Shown: in pieces, positions 28,990 to 37,288 of the stretch
Numbering within the stretch: the stretch's first letter is position 1
How the letters are laid out: every line of letters starts with the position of its first letter
From: Rubrivivax sp.
Lineage (GTDB): Bacteria > Pseudomonadota > Gammaproteobacteria > Burkholderiales > Burkholderiaceae_C
Direction: 5' to 3'
DNA: 59,649 bases
NCBI GenBank assembly: GCA_022842825.1
Contig: JALHOU010000007.1
Location: 1-59,649 of the forward strand
Program-made: the position numbers and the translations under genes
The notes under the pieces: generated by a model
The model's database searches: none
What the model saw: only the letters and a program-made list of their open reading frames with translations
What the model was told of the DNA's origin: nothing

Positions 28990-29741
28990 TCAACCATGCG
29001 ATCCCTCAAGCGCCACCGCCGCGGCTTCGACCGTGCCCACCTCGCCACGGCGGATCGAGACCGCCCGCTCGACCACCTGCTGCCGCTGTGTGGCGCTCAT
29101 GCGCCCCAGGTTCTTCACCTGTAGCGCCATGCGCGGGTTCTTCGCCAGCATCGCCTCGCGGCGCATCAGGTGGTCCCAGTACAGCGTGGTGAACGGGCAC
29201 GCGCGTTCGCCGGCGCGCAACGCGGGGTCGCAGCGGCAGCCCTTGCAGTGCGGGCTCATGCGTGCGATGTACCCTCGACGCTGGCCAGCGGCGCGTGGCC
29301 CGCGGCGTGGGCCGCGCACGCGGCAGAAGAAGTGGCGGTCCTCGCGGATCTCCAGCGGCAGGCCGGCATCCTCGGCCACGGCCTTGAGCGCCTGCAGCAC
29401 GCGCCGGTCGCCCGGCGCCGTCATCACCAGCCGCGCCGGGCGCAGGCGCTCGATGTCGGCGCGCAACTGCGCGGCCAGGCTGTCGCCCTTCACGTCACCG
29501 CCGGGTGCCCCGAGCCGCGTGTAGTGCAGCGGGCGGCCCCCCCCTGCAGCGCCAGCGCGAAGTGGCGCATCGCCGCCAGGAACAGCGCGATGCGGGGCCG
29601 GCTCGACCACACGTGCATGGACTCCTCGGCCGCTTCGGCCATCCACACCGCGTCGGCCCCGGGTTCGAAGCCGTCCAAGGCGGACGACTCGAGGTCGAGC
29701 TGGTCGCCCAGCACCAGCACCAACGAGCGCAACTCAGCCAC
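28990..29741 (-). pseudogene. Photolyase/cryptochrome-related protein (DPRP), frameshifted and internally deleted
   Basis: The N-terminal half (GTG at 29741) begins VAELRSLVLVLGDQL and reaches AAMRHFALALQG. It then leaves frame at a run of eight C (eight G in the sense strand, about 29537-29544); one extra base would restore LHYTRLGAPGG. The second part reaches EIREDRHFFC and jumps to GYIARMSPHCKGCRCDPALR and CPFTTLYWDHLMRR, which is the C-terminus of the family. About 250 internal residues, including most of the FAD-binding core, are missing: about 250 codons remain against about 500 in relatives. Both lesions make it a likely pseudogene. It overlaps the DUF2256 gene by 8 bp. Confidence 0.8.
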
Positions 29742-29895
29742 CGGGGGCCTTCACGCGCCGGCAGGCTTCGCTGCAGTACTTGACCTCGGCCCAGTTCTTC
29801 GCCCAGCGCCTGCGCCAGCTCATGGCGCGGCCGCAGGCGGCGCAGGGCTTGGTCGGCAGCGCGGCCTTGTTGCCGCGAAAGGTGGCCTCGCTCAT
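29734..29895 (-). CDS. DUF2256 small cysteine protein (53 residues)
   Basis: Reading from the ATG at 29895 gives a 53-residue protein starting MSEATFRGNKAALPTKPC, with two Cys pairs (CAAC and CSEAC) around RRRWAKNWAEVKY. This is the DUF2256 pattern, a small zinc-binding protein regularly encoded beside or fused to photolyase-related genes. Its stop overlaps the start of the broken photolyase-related gene (GTGGCTGA), the expected operon partner. Its function is unknown. It remains intact although the partner is decayed. Confidence 0.8.
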   Translation of the reverse strand: MSEATFRGNKAALPTKPCAACGRAMSWRRRWAKNWAEVKYCSEACRRVKAPGG

Positions 29896-29931
29896 CGCGC
29901 TGGCCTGAACGGCCGCCCGGCGGCGCCCCGC

Positions 29932-30033
29932 TCATCCCTTCCTGGCCCAGGCGCTGTGGGCCAGCGTACCGACGGCGACCGAGGACGAGGCCAAGGTCAT
30001 GAGGAAGACGCGGCGCGGGATGGTCGGGGTCAT
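29932..30033 (-). pseudogene. Tat-type signal-peptide remnant (33 codons)
   Basis: The ATG at 30033 gives MTPTIPRRVFLMTLASSSVA and then a region ending AHSAWARKG followed by a stop. This is a twin-arginine signal with no mature protein after it. It resembles the leader of high-potential iron-sulfur proteins found in betaproteobacteria, but with nothing left of the mature part the assignment is only suggestive. It sits 36 bp upstream of the DUF2256 gene in a stretch with other broken genes. Confidence 0.3.
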
Positions 30034-30390
30034 CGAGAGCTTCTTGCGAGAGGTGGGCGAGAGCGACGGACAGCGCACTGGCCGGCGAGTGCATTCGAAG
30101 GCAAGGATATTCACTTCGCGGTCACACTCGCGTCGCCTTGCCAATCACCTCCACTGCCGACCACCAATCGGCTTCAAACCAGCTTCACTCCCGGCCACAC
30201 GGAGCGCCGCCGTCGCCGCCTTCGTCGCCACCCTCGACGGCATCGACGCCACCGCGAAGAACATCGCCGCCGCGTGCCGGCTGACCCGTGGCGAGCGCCG
30301 CGGCATGGCTCACCTTCCCGCCGTGCACCGAGCCCGGCGGACGCGCGAACTCTCGGTCAACCACATCGCCACTATCGGAAAGCCCTCCCC
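30034..30390. other. Non-coding stretch upstream of the SOUL gene
   Basis: No convincing gene in 357 bp. Several frames are open but have Arg/Ser/Pro-rich translations typical of GC-rich shadow frames. No clear promoter or repeat was found. Confidence 0.5.
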
Positions 30391-31047
30391 ATGAACCGCC
30401 ACCTGCCTGCCCGCCTCCTGAGCCGCCTCCTCGGGCTCACACTCGCCGCCATGCCGCTCGGAAGCCAGGCCATCGAAGAGCCCGAGTACGAAGTCGTCCG
30501 CCAGCTCGACGACGTGGAGGTGCGCCGGTACGCGCCCTATGTCGTGGCCGAGGTGGTGCTGAACGCCACGGCCCAAGAGGCGGGCAACCAGGCCTTCCCC
30601 ATCCTCGCCGGCTACATCTTCGGCAAGAACAAGGGCGACAGGAAGTTCGCGATGACGGCGCCCGTGACCCAGGCCGCCGAGCCCGTGAAGATGGAGATGA
30701 TCGCCCCGGTGACGCAAGCCGCGGTGGCTGGGGTGGCCGGGGCGGAAGGGACTCGGGGCGGCATGCGCGTGCAGTTCGTGCTGCCCAAGGGCGTGACGCT
30801 GGAGTCCGCCCCCGAGCCGCTGGACCCGCGCGTGCAACTGCGCCTGGTGCCGGCCGGCGAGAAGGCGGTGCTCCGCTACTCGGGCACCTGGTCGCAGAGC
30901 AACTACGAAGAGCACCTGGCACTGCTGAAGGCCGCGCTCGACAAGGCGGGCGTGGCCACGCAGGGCGAACCCGTGCTCGCCCGCTACAACGCGCCCTACA
31001 CGCCGTGGTTCCTGCGGCGCAACGAGATCTGGCTGGCGCTGCGTTGA
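30391..31047 (+). CDS. SOUL-family heme-binding protein, exported
   Basis: A 218-residue protein with a signal peptide (cleavage near LGSQAIEEP) and a SOUL domain: EYEVVRQLDDVEVRRYAPYV, the repeated MTAPV/MIAPV motifs (residues about 86-110) and a final W-F-L-R-R-N-E-I-W segment. SOUL proteins bind heme or tetrapyrroles; in bacteria the physiological role is not settled. The gene stands alone on the + strand. Confidence 0.88.
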   Translation: MNRHLPARLLSRLLGLTLAAMPLGSQAIEEPEYEVVRQLDDVEVRRYAPYVVAEVVLNATAQEAGNQAFPILAGYIFGKNKGDRKFAMTAPVTQAAEPVKMEMIAPVTQAAVAGVAGAEGTRGGMRVQFVLPKGVTLESAPEPLDPRVQLRLVPAGEKAVLRYSGTWSQSNYEEHLALLKAALDKAGVATQGEPVLARYNAPYTPWFLRRNEIWLALR

Positions 31048-31368
31048 AGGCCTGACGCCGGGGCGCGCGCGGCTGTCGCTGGGGCCGCACTTCGGCAGCC
31101 ACCGCGGGGCGACAGCCTTGCCTGAGCCGCTTCGCGGCGCGCAGCCGACTGAGCTGGTGTCGGTGACCGCTTGGCAGCGTCACCGGTCGCTCGCTTCCGG
31201 CTGACCTACTCACACTGCCGGCCATCAGCAGCCATAGCGGCTGTGTCTCCATAGCGGACAGCCATCATCGATGGCGATTCGCTCATGGGCACCCCAGGGG
31301 ACACTGCCGACATGCCCGCCGAAGGCCCGCCGACCCACACCGTGGATTGCTCAGGTAACGCGAGCCTG
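31048..31368. other. Intergenic stretch with inverted repeat
   Basis: About 320 bp without a supportable gene between the SOUL gene and the broken YccA locus. It holds the inverted repeat described separately at 31071-31117. It also holds a short direct repeat (CATAGCGG twice) near 31236-31260. Confidence 0.5.
31071..31117 (+). terminator. Inverted repeat downstream of the SOUL gene
   Basis: GGCTGTCGC (31071-31079) and GCGACAGCC (31109-31117) are perfect 9-base complements with a GC-rich 29-base loop, starting 24 bp after the SOUL stop. There is no T-tract, so it may be a structured 3' end, not a classic terminator. Confidence 0.35.
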
Positions 31369-32167
31369 TCAGTTCCGGGACGACGACCGAAACACCTCAT
31401 GGTGCAAGCCCCAATGCTCAATGGCGGCGACCAGCACGATCGACTCGCCTTCATGCACTTGGGCGTCGACCTCCGCCAGGGCGACACACCAGCGCAGCAA
31501 CTTCAGCCGCAGCGCAGGGTCTTGGATCTCGCCCATCAGATCCGTCAGCGTGCGCTCGTCCACCGGGCAGGCGTCAGCCCACTGCAGCTGTTCGCTTGAC
31601 AGCAGGTCCTCGCAGAACTTGTCCAGCAGAGCGTGCAACTCGTGACGGGCCAGGCCCAACTGCTCATGCACAGCAAAGCGATCGTCCGAGCTGCCCAAGC
31701 CGAACAGGCTGAGCAAGCTCGTGAACAGGTTGAAGATCGAGACCCAGGCCGACAAGGCCAGGAAGGTGGCGCCCGTGGCCGCCAGAGCCATCGTCACGAC
31801 CTGCGCGCCGCCGGGCAAGGCCAGCGACTGGGCCAGCACCGACCCCCAGCGAGTAGCCCACGAAGCCCGTCAGCGCAAACACCGCTGGCAGGGCCCAGCC
31901 GCTGTTCTTGCCCTTGTAGGCGGCGAACAAGAGCCCGAAGCAGGCACCCAGGGTCAGCAGGATGCCTGGCGCCGGGAGCTGGAACGCCACGCTGGCAGCG
32001 GCGATCCCCGCGCAGAACAGCAGCGTCATCGACAACGAGGCGCACGTGTTGCGCAGCACACGGCTCCTACTGGCGACATCCGTGGGTGTCGCGCTGCCTG
32101 CTCCGATCGGGGCCGAATGCGCGGCTTCCGGGCGAGCGGTGGAGGGGATGAGCGTCATGGACCTCAT
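31369..32167 (-). pseudogene. yccA: YccA/Bax-inhibitor-1-like gene, frameshifted and deleted, running into a TerB-like domain
   Basis: The first part (ATG at 32167 or 32158) reads like E. coli YccA: SRVLRNTCASLSMTLLFC, then LTGFVGYSLG. At a run of five C (31843-31847) the frame breaks; removing one base restores GYSLGSVLAQSLALPGG. The frame then goes from ATFLALSA straight to WVSIFNLFTSLLSLFGLGSS, the last span of YccA, so about 90 residues and several membrane spans are missing. After the YccA end the frame continues for about 100 residues with a TerB-like helical region (WCVALAEVDAQVHEGES). This is likely a decayed gene, or remnants of two genes joined. Confidence 0.72.
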
Positions 32168-32194
32168 GGCGTCGAGTCCTGAGGTCGTTCGAGT

Positions 32195-32536
32195 TCAGCG
32201 TTCGTGACTGATGAAGCGTTGGCGCAAGCGGCGGGAGTCATGGCCTCGGCGCCAAAGACGCATGAGGAACCGTGCAGCACGTGCCAGCGCGTTGTCCAGT
32301 GCTGTGCGCCAGTCGCCGGCCACGGAAGCGACGACCACCGACCCTGCGCCATCGGTCAAGAGTTCCACCTGGCAGCGCTTGTCGATGCCGCCACGCGGTC
32401 CGTTCACGTCCGACATCTGCACCTCGGCGCGCGGTACCAGCCAACCCAGGCGCCGCAGCACGAAGCGAACTCGGCGCTCCGCCAGCTCTCGCAGGTCGGT
32501 GGCCTGGGGGTGGCGGGACTTGAAGAGCACTTGCAT
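32195..32536 (-). CDS. HPF/RaiA-family ribosome-associated protein
   Basis: A 113-residue protein with the S30AE-like pattern: MQVLFKSRHPQATDLRELAE at the start, FVLRRLGWLVPRAEVQMSDV, and a helix LARAARFLMRLWRR. Proteins of this family bind the 30S subunit and hibernate or stall ribosomes under stress. The ATG at 32536 has GGAG about 10 bp upstream. It is shorter than long HPF and lacks the C-terminal dimerisation domain. It lies directly upstream of the broken yccA on the same strand. Confidence 0.78.
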   Translation of the reverse strand: MQVLFKSRHPQATDLRELAERRVRFVLRRLGWLVPRAEVQMSDVNGPRGGIDKRCQVELLTDGAGSVVVASVAGDWRTALDNALARAARFLMRLWRRGHDSRRLRQRFISHER

Positions 32537-32736
32537 CGCGGATCTCCATGGGTTGGTGAACGATCGAATGTGGGGTTGGTGAAGATTCTGAAGAAGCAGC
32601 ATTTGGAGGATGCGAACTTCGGATAAACCTGAACTCGGCAACAGACTTCTGCCGCAGACTCTTGGGTTAGTTGGCTGCGGTCGGCACGCATTGCAGCGCG
32701 TGAAATTTCCTGCCCATCCACGCTTTGAGGAACGCG

Positions 32737-33825
32737 ATGCCCAACGCTCGAACCGCCAATGCCGTCCGCCTGGAGTTCGCCTCTGACTCCCTGGTTCAAT
32801 CCAATCTGTCCGGCGCAGCCTTCATCGGCGACTGGCTCTGGGTGGCGGGCGACGAGGCCTGCGGCCTGGACCGCCTGCGTCGACTCGACCCCATTGGGCG
32901 CGAGGCCTTGCGCTTCGGCGAGGTGCGCGACTTCCCGCTCGCCGATCTGCTGAGCCTGCCCGGCATGGCTGAGGAAGAGGCCGACCTGGAAGGCATGGCC
33001 GTGGCCGACGGCTTCCTCTGGGTGGTGGGCTCGCATGGCCTGAAGCGCAAGAACGCCAGACCGGACCGGGACCATGCCGACAACGCCAGGCGGCTGGCGA
33101 AGGTGGCGCTCGACGGCAATCGGCGCCTGCTGGCCTGCCTGCCCATCGAGACCGACGCCAAGGGCGAGCCCTGTCTGGTACGGCTGGCCCAGGACGGCCG
33201 ACAGGCACTGCGCCTGAAGGGCGATGCGCAAACGAACCTGCTCACCCGTGCGCTGGCCGATGATCCGCACTTCGGGCCGTACATGGCCATCCCGGGCAAG
33301 GACAACGGCTTCGACATCGAAGGCCTGGCCGTGGACGGCCGCCGGCTGCTGCTGGGCTTGCGCGGCCCGGTGCTTCGCGGGTGGTCGGCGCTGCTCGAGA
33401 TGGCCGTAGAAGCCCGTGGCGACCAACTGCGCCTGGCGCCTCTGGACGACAGCGGCACGCTGATCCGCAAGCACTTTCTGCAGCTCGACGGCCTCGGTGT
33501 CCGGGACCTGCACTTCTCCGGCGATGACCTCTACATACTGGCCGGCCCGACGATGGTGCTGAACGGCGACATCCGCGTCTTCAAGTGGCCTGCTGCCCGG
33601 CCCTTGCTGGCCGCCAACCGCGAGCCGGTGCGTTTCGAGGCGACGTTGACCGAGTCGGTGCCACTGCCGCACGGGCGCGGCACCAACCGTGCCGAAGCCA
33701 TCTGTGACCTGCCGCCGACGTTGTCGGGCGGCAAGGCACGCTGGCTCGTCCTGTACGACGCGCCTGGCGCCGATCGCAAGGAGGGCGAGCACACCGTCTT
33801 CGGTGATCTGCTGCGCCACGATTGA
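32737..33825 (+). CDS. DUF3616-domain protein
   Basis: A 362-residue protein of the DUF3616 family, recognised from DIEGLAVDGRRLLLGLRGPV and repeated LEGMAV/WVVGSHG strands that suggest a beta-propeller-like fold. No signal peptide is visible. The ATG at 32737 follows GAGGA; a TTG at 32725 is possible. Function unknown. It is the first of three co-directional genes with a diacylglycerol-kinase-like protein and a metallophosphoesterase. Confidence 0.8.
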   Translation: MPNARTANAVRLEFASDSLVQSNLSGAAFIGDWLWVAGDEACGLDRLRRLDPIGREALRFGEVRDFPLADLLSLPGMAEEEADLEGMAVADGFLWVVGSHGLKRKNARPDRDHADNARRLAKVALDGNRRLLACLPIETDAKGEPCLVRLAQDGRQALRLKGDAQTNLLTRALADDPHFGPYMAIPGKDNGFDIEGLAVDGRRLLLGLRGPVLRGWSALLEMAVEARGDQLRLAPLDDSGTLIRKHFLQLDGLGVRDLHFSGDDLYILAGPTMVLNGDIRVFKWPAARPLLAANREPVRFEATLTESVPLPHGRGTNRAEAICDLPPTLSGGKARWLVLYDAPGADRKEGEHTVFGDLLRHD

Positions 33826-33856
33826 CAACCTTCGCCGCAACCTGTCTCGATTGCCC

Positions 33857-34843
33857 ATGGCCACTTGCCCCGAGATCGATCCGGCGGCACCACTCCAGTT
33901 CGTCGTCAATGCGGCAGCGGGCAGCAGCGACGCGGAGGCGAAGCGCGAAGTCATCGAAGCCGCGCTGCGGGCTGGTGGACGGCGCGGTGACCTGCTGTTC
34001 TGCAGCCCCGCCGAGCTGACTGGCCTGGCGCAACAGGCTGCGACGAGGGCCATCGCCACCCGCGCGGCCATGGTTGCCGTCGGCGGCGACGGGACTCTCA
34101 ACACGGTGGCGCAGGCCGCGCACGTCGTGGGCTGCGCCATGGGCGTGGTGCCGCAGGGCACGTTCAATTACTTTGCCCGCACGCATGGCATTCCCGCCGA
34201 CCCGGCCAAAGCGGTCCGCCTGCTGCTGCGTGCGGAGCCGGCGCCGGTGCAGGTGGCCGGCATCAACGACCGCGTTTTCCTGGTCAACGCCAGCCTCGGG
34301 CTCTACCCCGACCTGCTGGAAGACCGCGAGGCCTACAAGGCCCGTTTCGGCCGGAGTCGCTGGGTGGCGTTCGTGGCGGCGTGTGCGACGCTGCTGCGCG
34401 CGCAGCGCCGGCTCCGGCTGCACATCGAGATGGCTGGCACGGTTCGGGACGTGCAGACCTTGACGCTCTTCGTGGGCAACAACCGGCTGCAGCTGCAGCA
34501 GTTCGGTGCGGAGCCGCAAGACACCCTGGCTGGAACGCCCGGCGACGGCAGCATGGCGGCGCTGATGCTGCGGCCCATCGGCACGCTGTCGATGATCGGC
34601 CTGATGCTGCATGGAGCGATGGGCCGGCTGGGTGAAGCCGCCGGCGTGGAGGGCTTCGAGTTCCAGCACATGGTGGTGAAGCCCACGATGGCCCCCGGCC
34701 GCAAGGAGGTCGTGGTGGCGTTCGACGGTGAGGTGGCACGCATGCGCGCGCCCATCGACATTCGCGTGCTGGACAAGCCCTTGTACCTGCTCCAAGCTCC
34801 CGACGCTTTGCGCATCCAAGGCGCGGTCGAGGCGGCGGCGTGA
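33857..34843 (+). CDS. Diacylglycerol kinase-like (DAGK catalytic domain) protein
   Basis: A 328-residue lipid-kinase-like protein. The nucleotide-binding motif VGGDGT spans residues 75-80, followed by MGVVPQGTFNYFAR, which corresponds to the GT.N.FA motif of the DAGK/YegS/LCB5 fold. It presumably phosphorylates a lipid at the membrane. It starts 31 bp after the DUF3616 stop and overlaps the phosphoesterase start by 4 bp (GTGA), implying a linked lipid-signalling or membrane-repair role. The lipid is unknown. Confidence 0.87.
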   Translation: MATCPEIDPAAPLQFVVNAAAGSSDAEAKREVIEAALRAGGRRGDLLFCSPAELTGLAQQAATRAIATRAAMVAVGGDGTLNTVAQAAHVVGCAMGVVPQGTFNYFARTHGIPADPAKAVRLLLRAEPAPVQVAGINDRVFLVNASLGLYPDLLEDREAYKARFGRSRWVAFVAACATLLRAQRRLRLHIEMAGTVRDVQTLTLFVGNNRLQLQQFGAEPQDTLAGTPGDGSMAALMLRPIGTLSMIGLMLHGAMGRLGEAAGVEGFEFQHMVVKPTMAPGRKEVVVAFDGEVARMRAPIDIRVLDKPLYLLQAPDALRIQGAVEAAA

Positions 34844-35664
34844 GTGTCCTGCTGCAGATCTCCGACACCCACTTCGGCACCGAACAGCCGCATGTGGTCG
34901 ACGCCCTGATCAACCTGGCAGCCCAGCGGCGACCGGATGTGGTGGTGCTGTCGGGCGACATCACTCAGCGTGCGCGGCCGGCCCAGTTTCGCGCGGCAAG
35001 GGCCTTCGTCGATCGACTGAGCGCGCCGGTGCTGGCGGTCCCGGGCAATCACGACATACCGCTGTTCGATCTGTGGACGCGCCTGCGCCACCCCTATGCA
35101 CGCTACATCGCTGCTTTCGGTGCGGATCTCGAACCCCTGCACCGCTCGCCCGACTTGCTGGTGGTGTGCATCAACACCACGCGGGCCCGGCGCCACAAGC
35201 ACGGCGAGATTTCCGGTTTGCAGGTCGGCCGAGTAGCCCGACTGCTGGCGGGCGCCGGGCCCGCACAGCTGCGCGTGGTGGTCGTGCACCAGCCCGTGGC
35301 CGTGACACTCGACGAAGACGTGTCCAACCGTGTGCGCGGGCATGCCGCCGCGCTGCAACGCTGGGCTGCGGCCGGCGCCGACCTCGTCATGGGCGGACAC
35401 ATCCATCTGCCCTACGTGATCGCGCTGCAAGACATGGCGCGGCCGATGTGGGCGGTGCAGGCGGGAACGGCCGTCTCGTCGCGGGTGCGCAAGAACGTGC
35501 CCAACTCGGTGAACCTGCTGTGCTGGGGCGAGGATTCAGCGCCCGGTTGCTGCCGGATCGAGCAATGGGACTTCTCGGCTGACGTTGGGGCGTTCGTTTG
35601 CGCGAGGGTCAGCGAAGTCCGGCCCGCCAGGGCAGGAGTCGAAGCCAGCGTGTTTCGTTCTTGA
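34840..35664 (+). CDS. Metallophosphoesterase (calcineurin-like)
   Basis: A 274-residue enzyme with all metal-binding blocks: ISDTHF (Asp9, His11), SGDIT (Asp40), GNHD (70-72), VVHQP (His150) and GGHIHLP (His187, His189). These give a dinuclear-metal phosphodiesterase similar to the CpdA/Icc and UDP-diacylglucosamine hydrolase families. The GTG start overlaps the DAGK stop. The substrate is not deducible; neighbours suggest a phospholipid or nucleotide. Confidence 0.9.
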   Translation: MSVLLQISDTHFGTEQPHVVDALINLAAQRRPDVVVLSGDITQRARPAQFRAARAFVDRLSAPVLAVPGNHDIPLFDLWTRLRHPYARYIAAFGADLEPLHRSPDLLVVCINTTRARRHKHGEISGLQVGRVARLLAGAGPAQLRVVVVHQPVAVTLDEDVSNRVRGHAAALQRWAAAGADLVMGGHIHLPYVIALQDMARPMWAVQAGTAVSSRVRKNVPNSVNLLCWGEDSAPGCCRIEQWDFSADVGAFVCARVSEVRPARAGVEASVFRS

Positions 35665-35854
35665 CGACAAGCGCCGCACACGCGGGCCGGTCGGCCAGCC
35701 TCCCTAACCGGGGCAGCAAGGTGCTGCGTTTGTCTCTGGCCGCGGCTCGGGCCGATGGCCATCGAGTCGAAGGCGGAACCTTGGTGGTGGAGAACGCGCG
35801 GCGCCATGGGAGGCCCACCGTCACGCTGCCTGATCGGAGTCGATCAAGAAGCGA

Positions 35855-36736
35855 TCAAGGCCGTGCCGCAGCCACCACCTGCGCTACCAAGGGGTGGTGC
35901 TGTCCGCGCCGCGAGCGGATGGCGTGGATTCCCTCCTTCACGCCATCGCTGCCGCCCAGCAGGCGAAGTCCGCGCATCAGGCCGACGTCGTCTGAGCCGA
36001 GCCGACTGACCGGGAACACGCCCAGCCCGCGGGCCGCAAACACCGCCAGCAGCGCACTGTCCTCGAACTCGCCGACGATGCGGGGCCGCAGGCCCTGCGT
36101 CTCGAACCAGTGGTCCAGCGTCGAGCGCAGGGCCGAGTGGCCCGTGGGCAGCAGGACCGGCAGGTCGTTGAGGCTTTGGGGAAAGCGGTCGCGTTCGGTC
36201 TTGCCGACCAGCCGGGCCGGGCCGTACCACTCGACCGGCGAATCGACGAGCCGCTCGCTGGTGAGGCGCAGGTTCGGGTTGCGCGGAGCGGCCTGACCGG
36301 CCAGCACCAGGTCCAGGTGATGCAGCGCCAGTTCGCTGAGCAACTGCTCGAATTCTCCTTCGTGGCACACGAGCCGAAGGTTGGGTGTGCTCAGCACGGG
36401 CTCCAGCAGCGCATGGGCGGCCAGCTTGGAGATGCCATCGGAGAGCCCGACCGCCAGGCGCGCCACCTTGCCGCTGGCCGCTGCGCGCACTTCGTCGGGG
36501 ATGCCCTGGCCCAGTTGGAAGATTTCCTCGGCGCGCGCGAAGGCGGCCTGGCCCGCCTCGGTGAGGGCCACGCCACGCCCTGAGGGCTTGAGGAGCTGGT
36601 GGCCCAGCGCCTTTTCCAGCTCACGCACCTGCGCGCTGATGGTCTGCACCGCCATGTCCAGGCGTTCGGCAGCGCGGGCGAAGCCGCCCTCCTTGGTGAC
36701 GACCCAGAAGTAATGGAGATGGCGGTAGTTCAGCAC
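35855..36736 (-). CDS. LysR-family regulator, NhaR-like
   Basis: A 293-residue LysR regulator. Its start LNYRHLHYFWVVTKEGGFAR and HTH VQTISAQVRELEKALG closely follow E. coli NhaR (NYNHLYYFWHVYKEG), which activates nhaA in response to Na+. The effector domain fits over its full length (VGEFEDSALLAVFAARGLG near residue 220). It is divergent from the small membrane-protein genes at 36.8-38.4 kb, which are its likely targets; no nhaA is in the window. A perfect inverted repeat lies in the shared promoter region. Confidence 0.85.
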   Translation of the reverse strand: MLNYRHLHYFWVVTKEGGFARAAERLDMAVQTISAQVRELEKALGHQLLKPSGRGVALTEAGQAAFARAEEIFQLGQGIPDEVRAAASGKVARLAVGLSDGISKLAAHALLEPVLSTPNLRLVCHEGEFEQLLSELALHHLDLVLAGQAAPRNPNLRLTSERLVDSPVEWYGPARLVGKTERDRFPQSLNDLPVLLPTGHSALRSTLDHWFETQGLRPRIVGEFEDSALLAVFAARGLGVFPVSRLGSDDVGLMRGLRLLGGSDGVKEGIHAIRSRRGQHHPLVAQVVAAARP

Positions 36737-36786
36737 GGACCCTCCGGTGCGGGAAAACCGAAGTTTAAGTGCGTTTCGATCTGGTT

Positions 36787-36829
36787 TGTTCGAATCGGAT
36801 AGATCCCCACACTCGGGGTCATTCGAACA
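36787..36829. promoter_or_regulatory. Inverted repeat TGTTCGAAT...ATTCGAACA, candidate LysR operator
   Basis: TGTTCGAAT (36787-36795) and ATTCGAACA (36821-36829) are perfect complements, 25 bases apart, in the divergent promoter region between the NhaR-like gene and the membrane-protein genes. Between the arms is a small CCCC...GGGG hairpin. Position fits binding by the adjacent LysR-type regulator. Confidence 0.4.
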
Positions 36830-36846
36830 CTAGAGAAGGTCCGATC

Positions 36847-37266
36847 ATGGTCTACGCCCTCAGCTGGTTCTTCGTTGTCGCTCTGCTGGCGATCTGGTCG
36901 CTGTCCGCCTGGGCGCTGCATGCAGTTGCGGTCTGGACCGTCTCGAACGCGGGCGTGCTCTCCGGGGCTGCGTCGGGCGCCAGCACCATGGCACTTCCCA
37001 ACTGGCTGGCCCCCTGGGTGCCGCCGGAAGTCGCGCAGTGGGCAAGCCAACTGATGGCGGGCCTTGCGCCGTTCGTCGACAGCATCATGCAGGCCGCACC
37101 CGCGCTGGCGGGTGGCTTGACGGTAGCGACATGGGTGATCTGGGGTGTCGGCAGCGTGCTGCTCTTGCTGCTGGGTGCGGGGCTGCACCTGCTGGTCGCG
37201 CTCATGCGCCGCCGGGGAGGCCGCGGAACCGGCCCGAACGCCGGCTCCTCGCTGGCGGCAGGCTGA
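36847..37266 (+). CDS. Small membrane protein, two spans (139 residues)
   Basis: The protein begins MVYALSWFFVVALLAIWSLS, with one N-terminal membrane span, a central Pro/Ala/Trp-rich stretch (LPNWLAPWVPPEVAQWASQL), a second span around ATWVIWGVGSVLLLLLGAGL, and a basic tail (MRRRGGRG). The ATG at 36847 follows GAAGG. No family was recognised. It is the first gene divergent from the NhaR-like regulator and lies 22 bp upstream of the ExoD-like gene. Confidence 0.7.
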   Translation: MVYALSWFFVVALLAIWSLSAWALHAVAVWTVSNAGVLSGAASGASTMALPNWLAPWVPPEVAQWASQLMAGLAPFVDSIMQAAPALAGGLTVATWVIWGVGSVLLLLLGAGLHLLVALMRRRGGRGTGPNAGSSLAAG

Positions 37267-37288
37267 TTTTGCCGCTCGTTGAGCCCAC

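Noticed and set aside
29537-29544. Programmed -1 frameshift at the G8 run of the photolyase-related gene
   Set aside because: A slippery run exists, but the downstream frame also has a large deletion of the catalytic core, so decay is simpler; kept only as a test within the finding.
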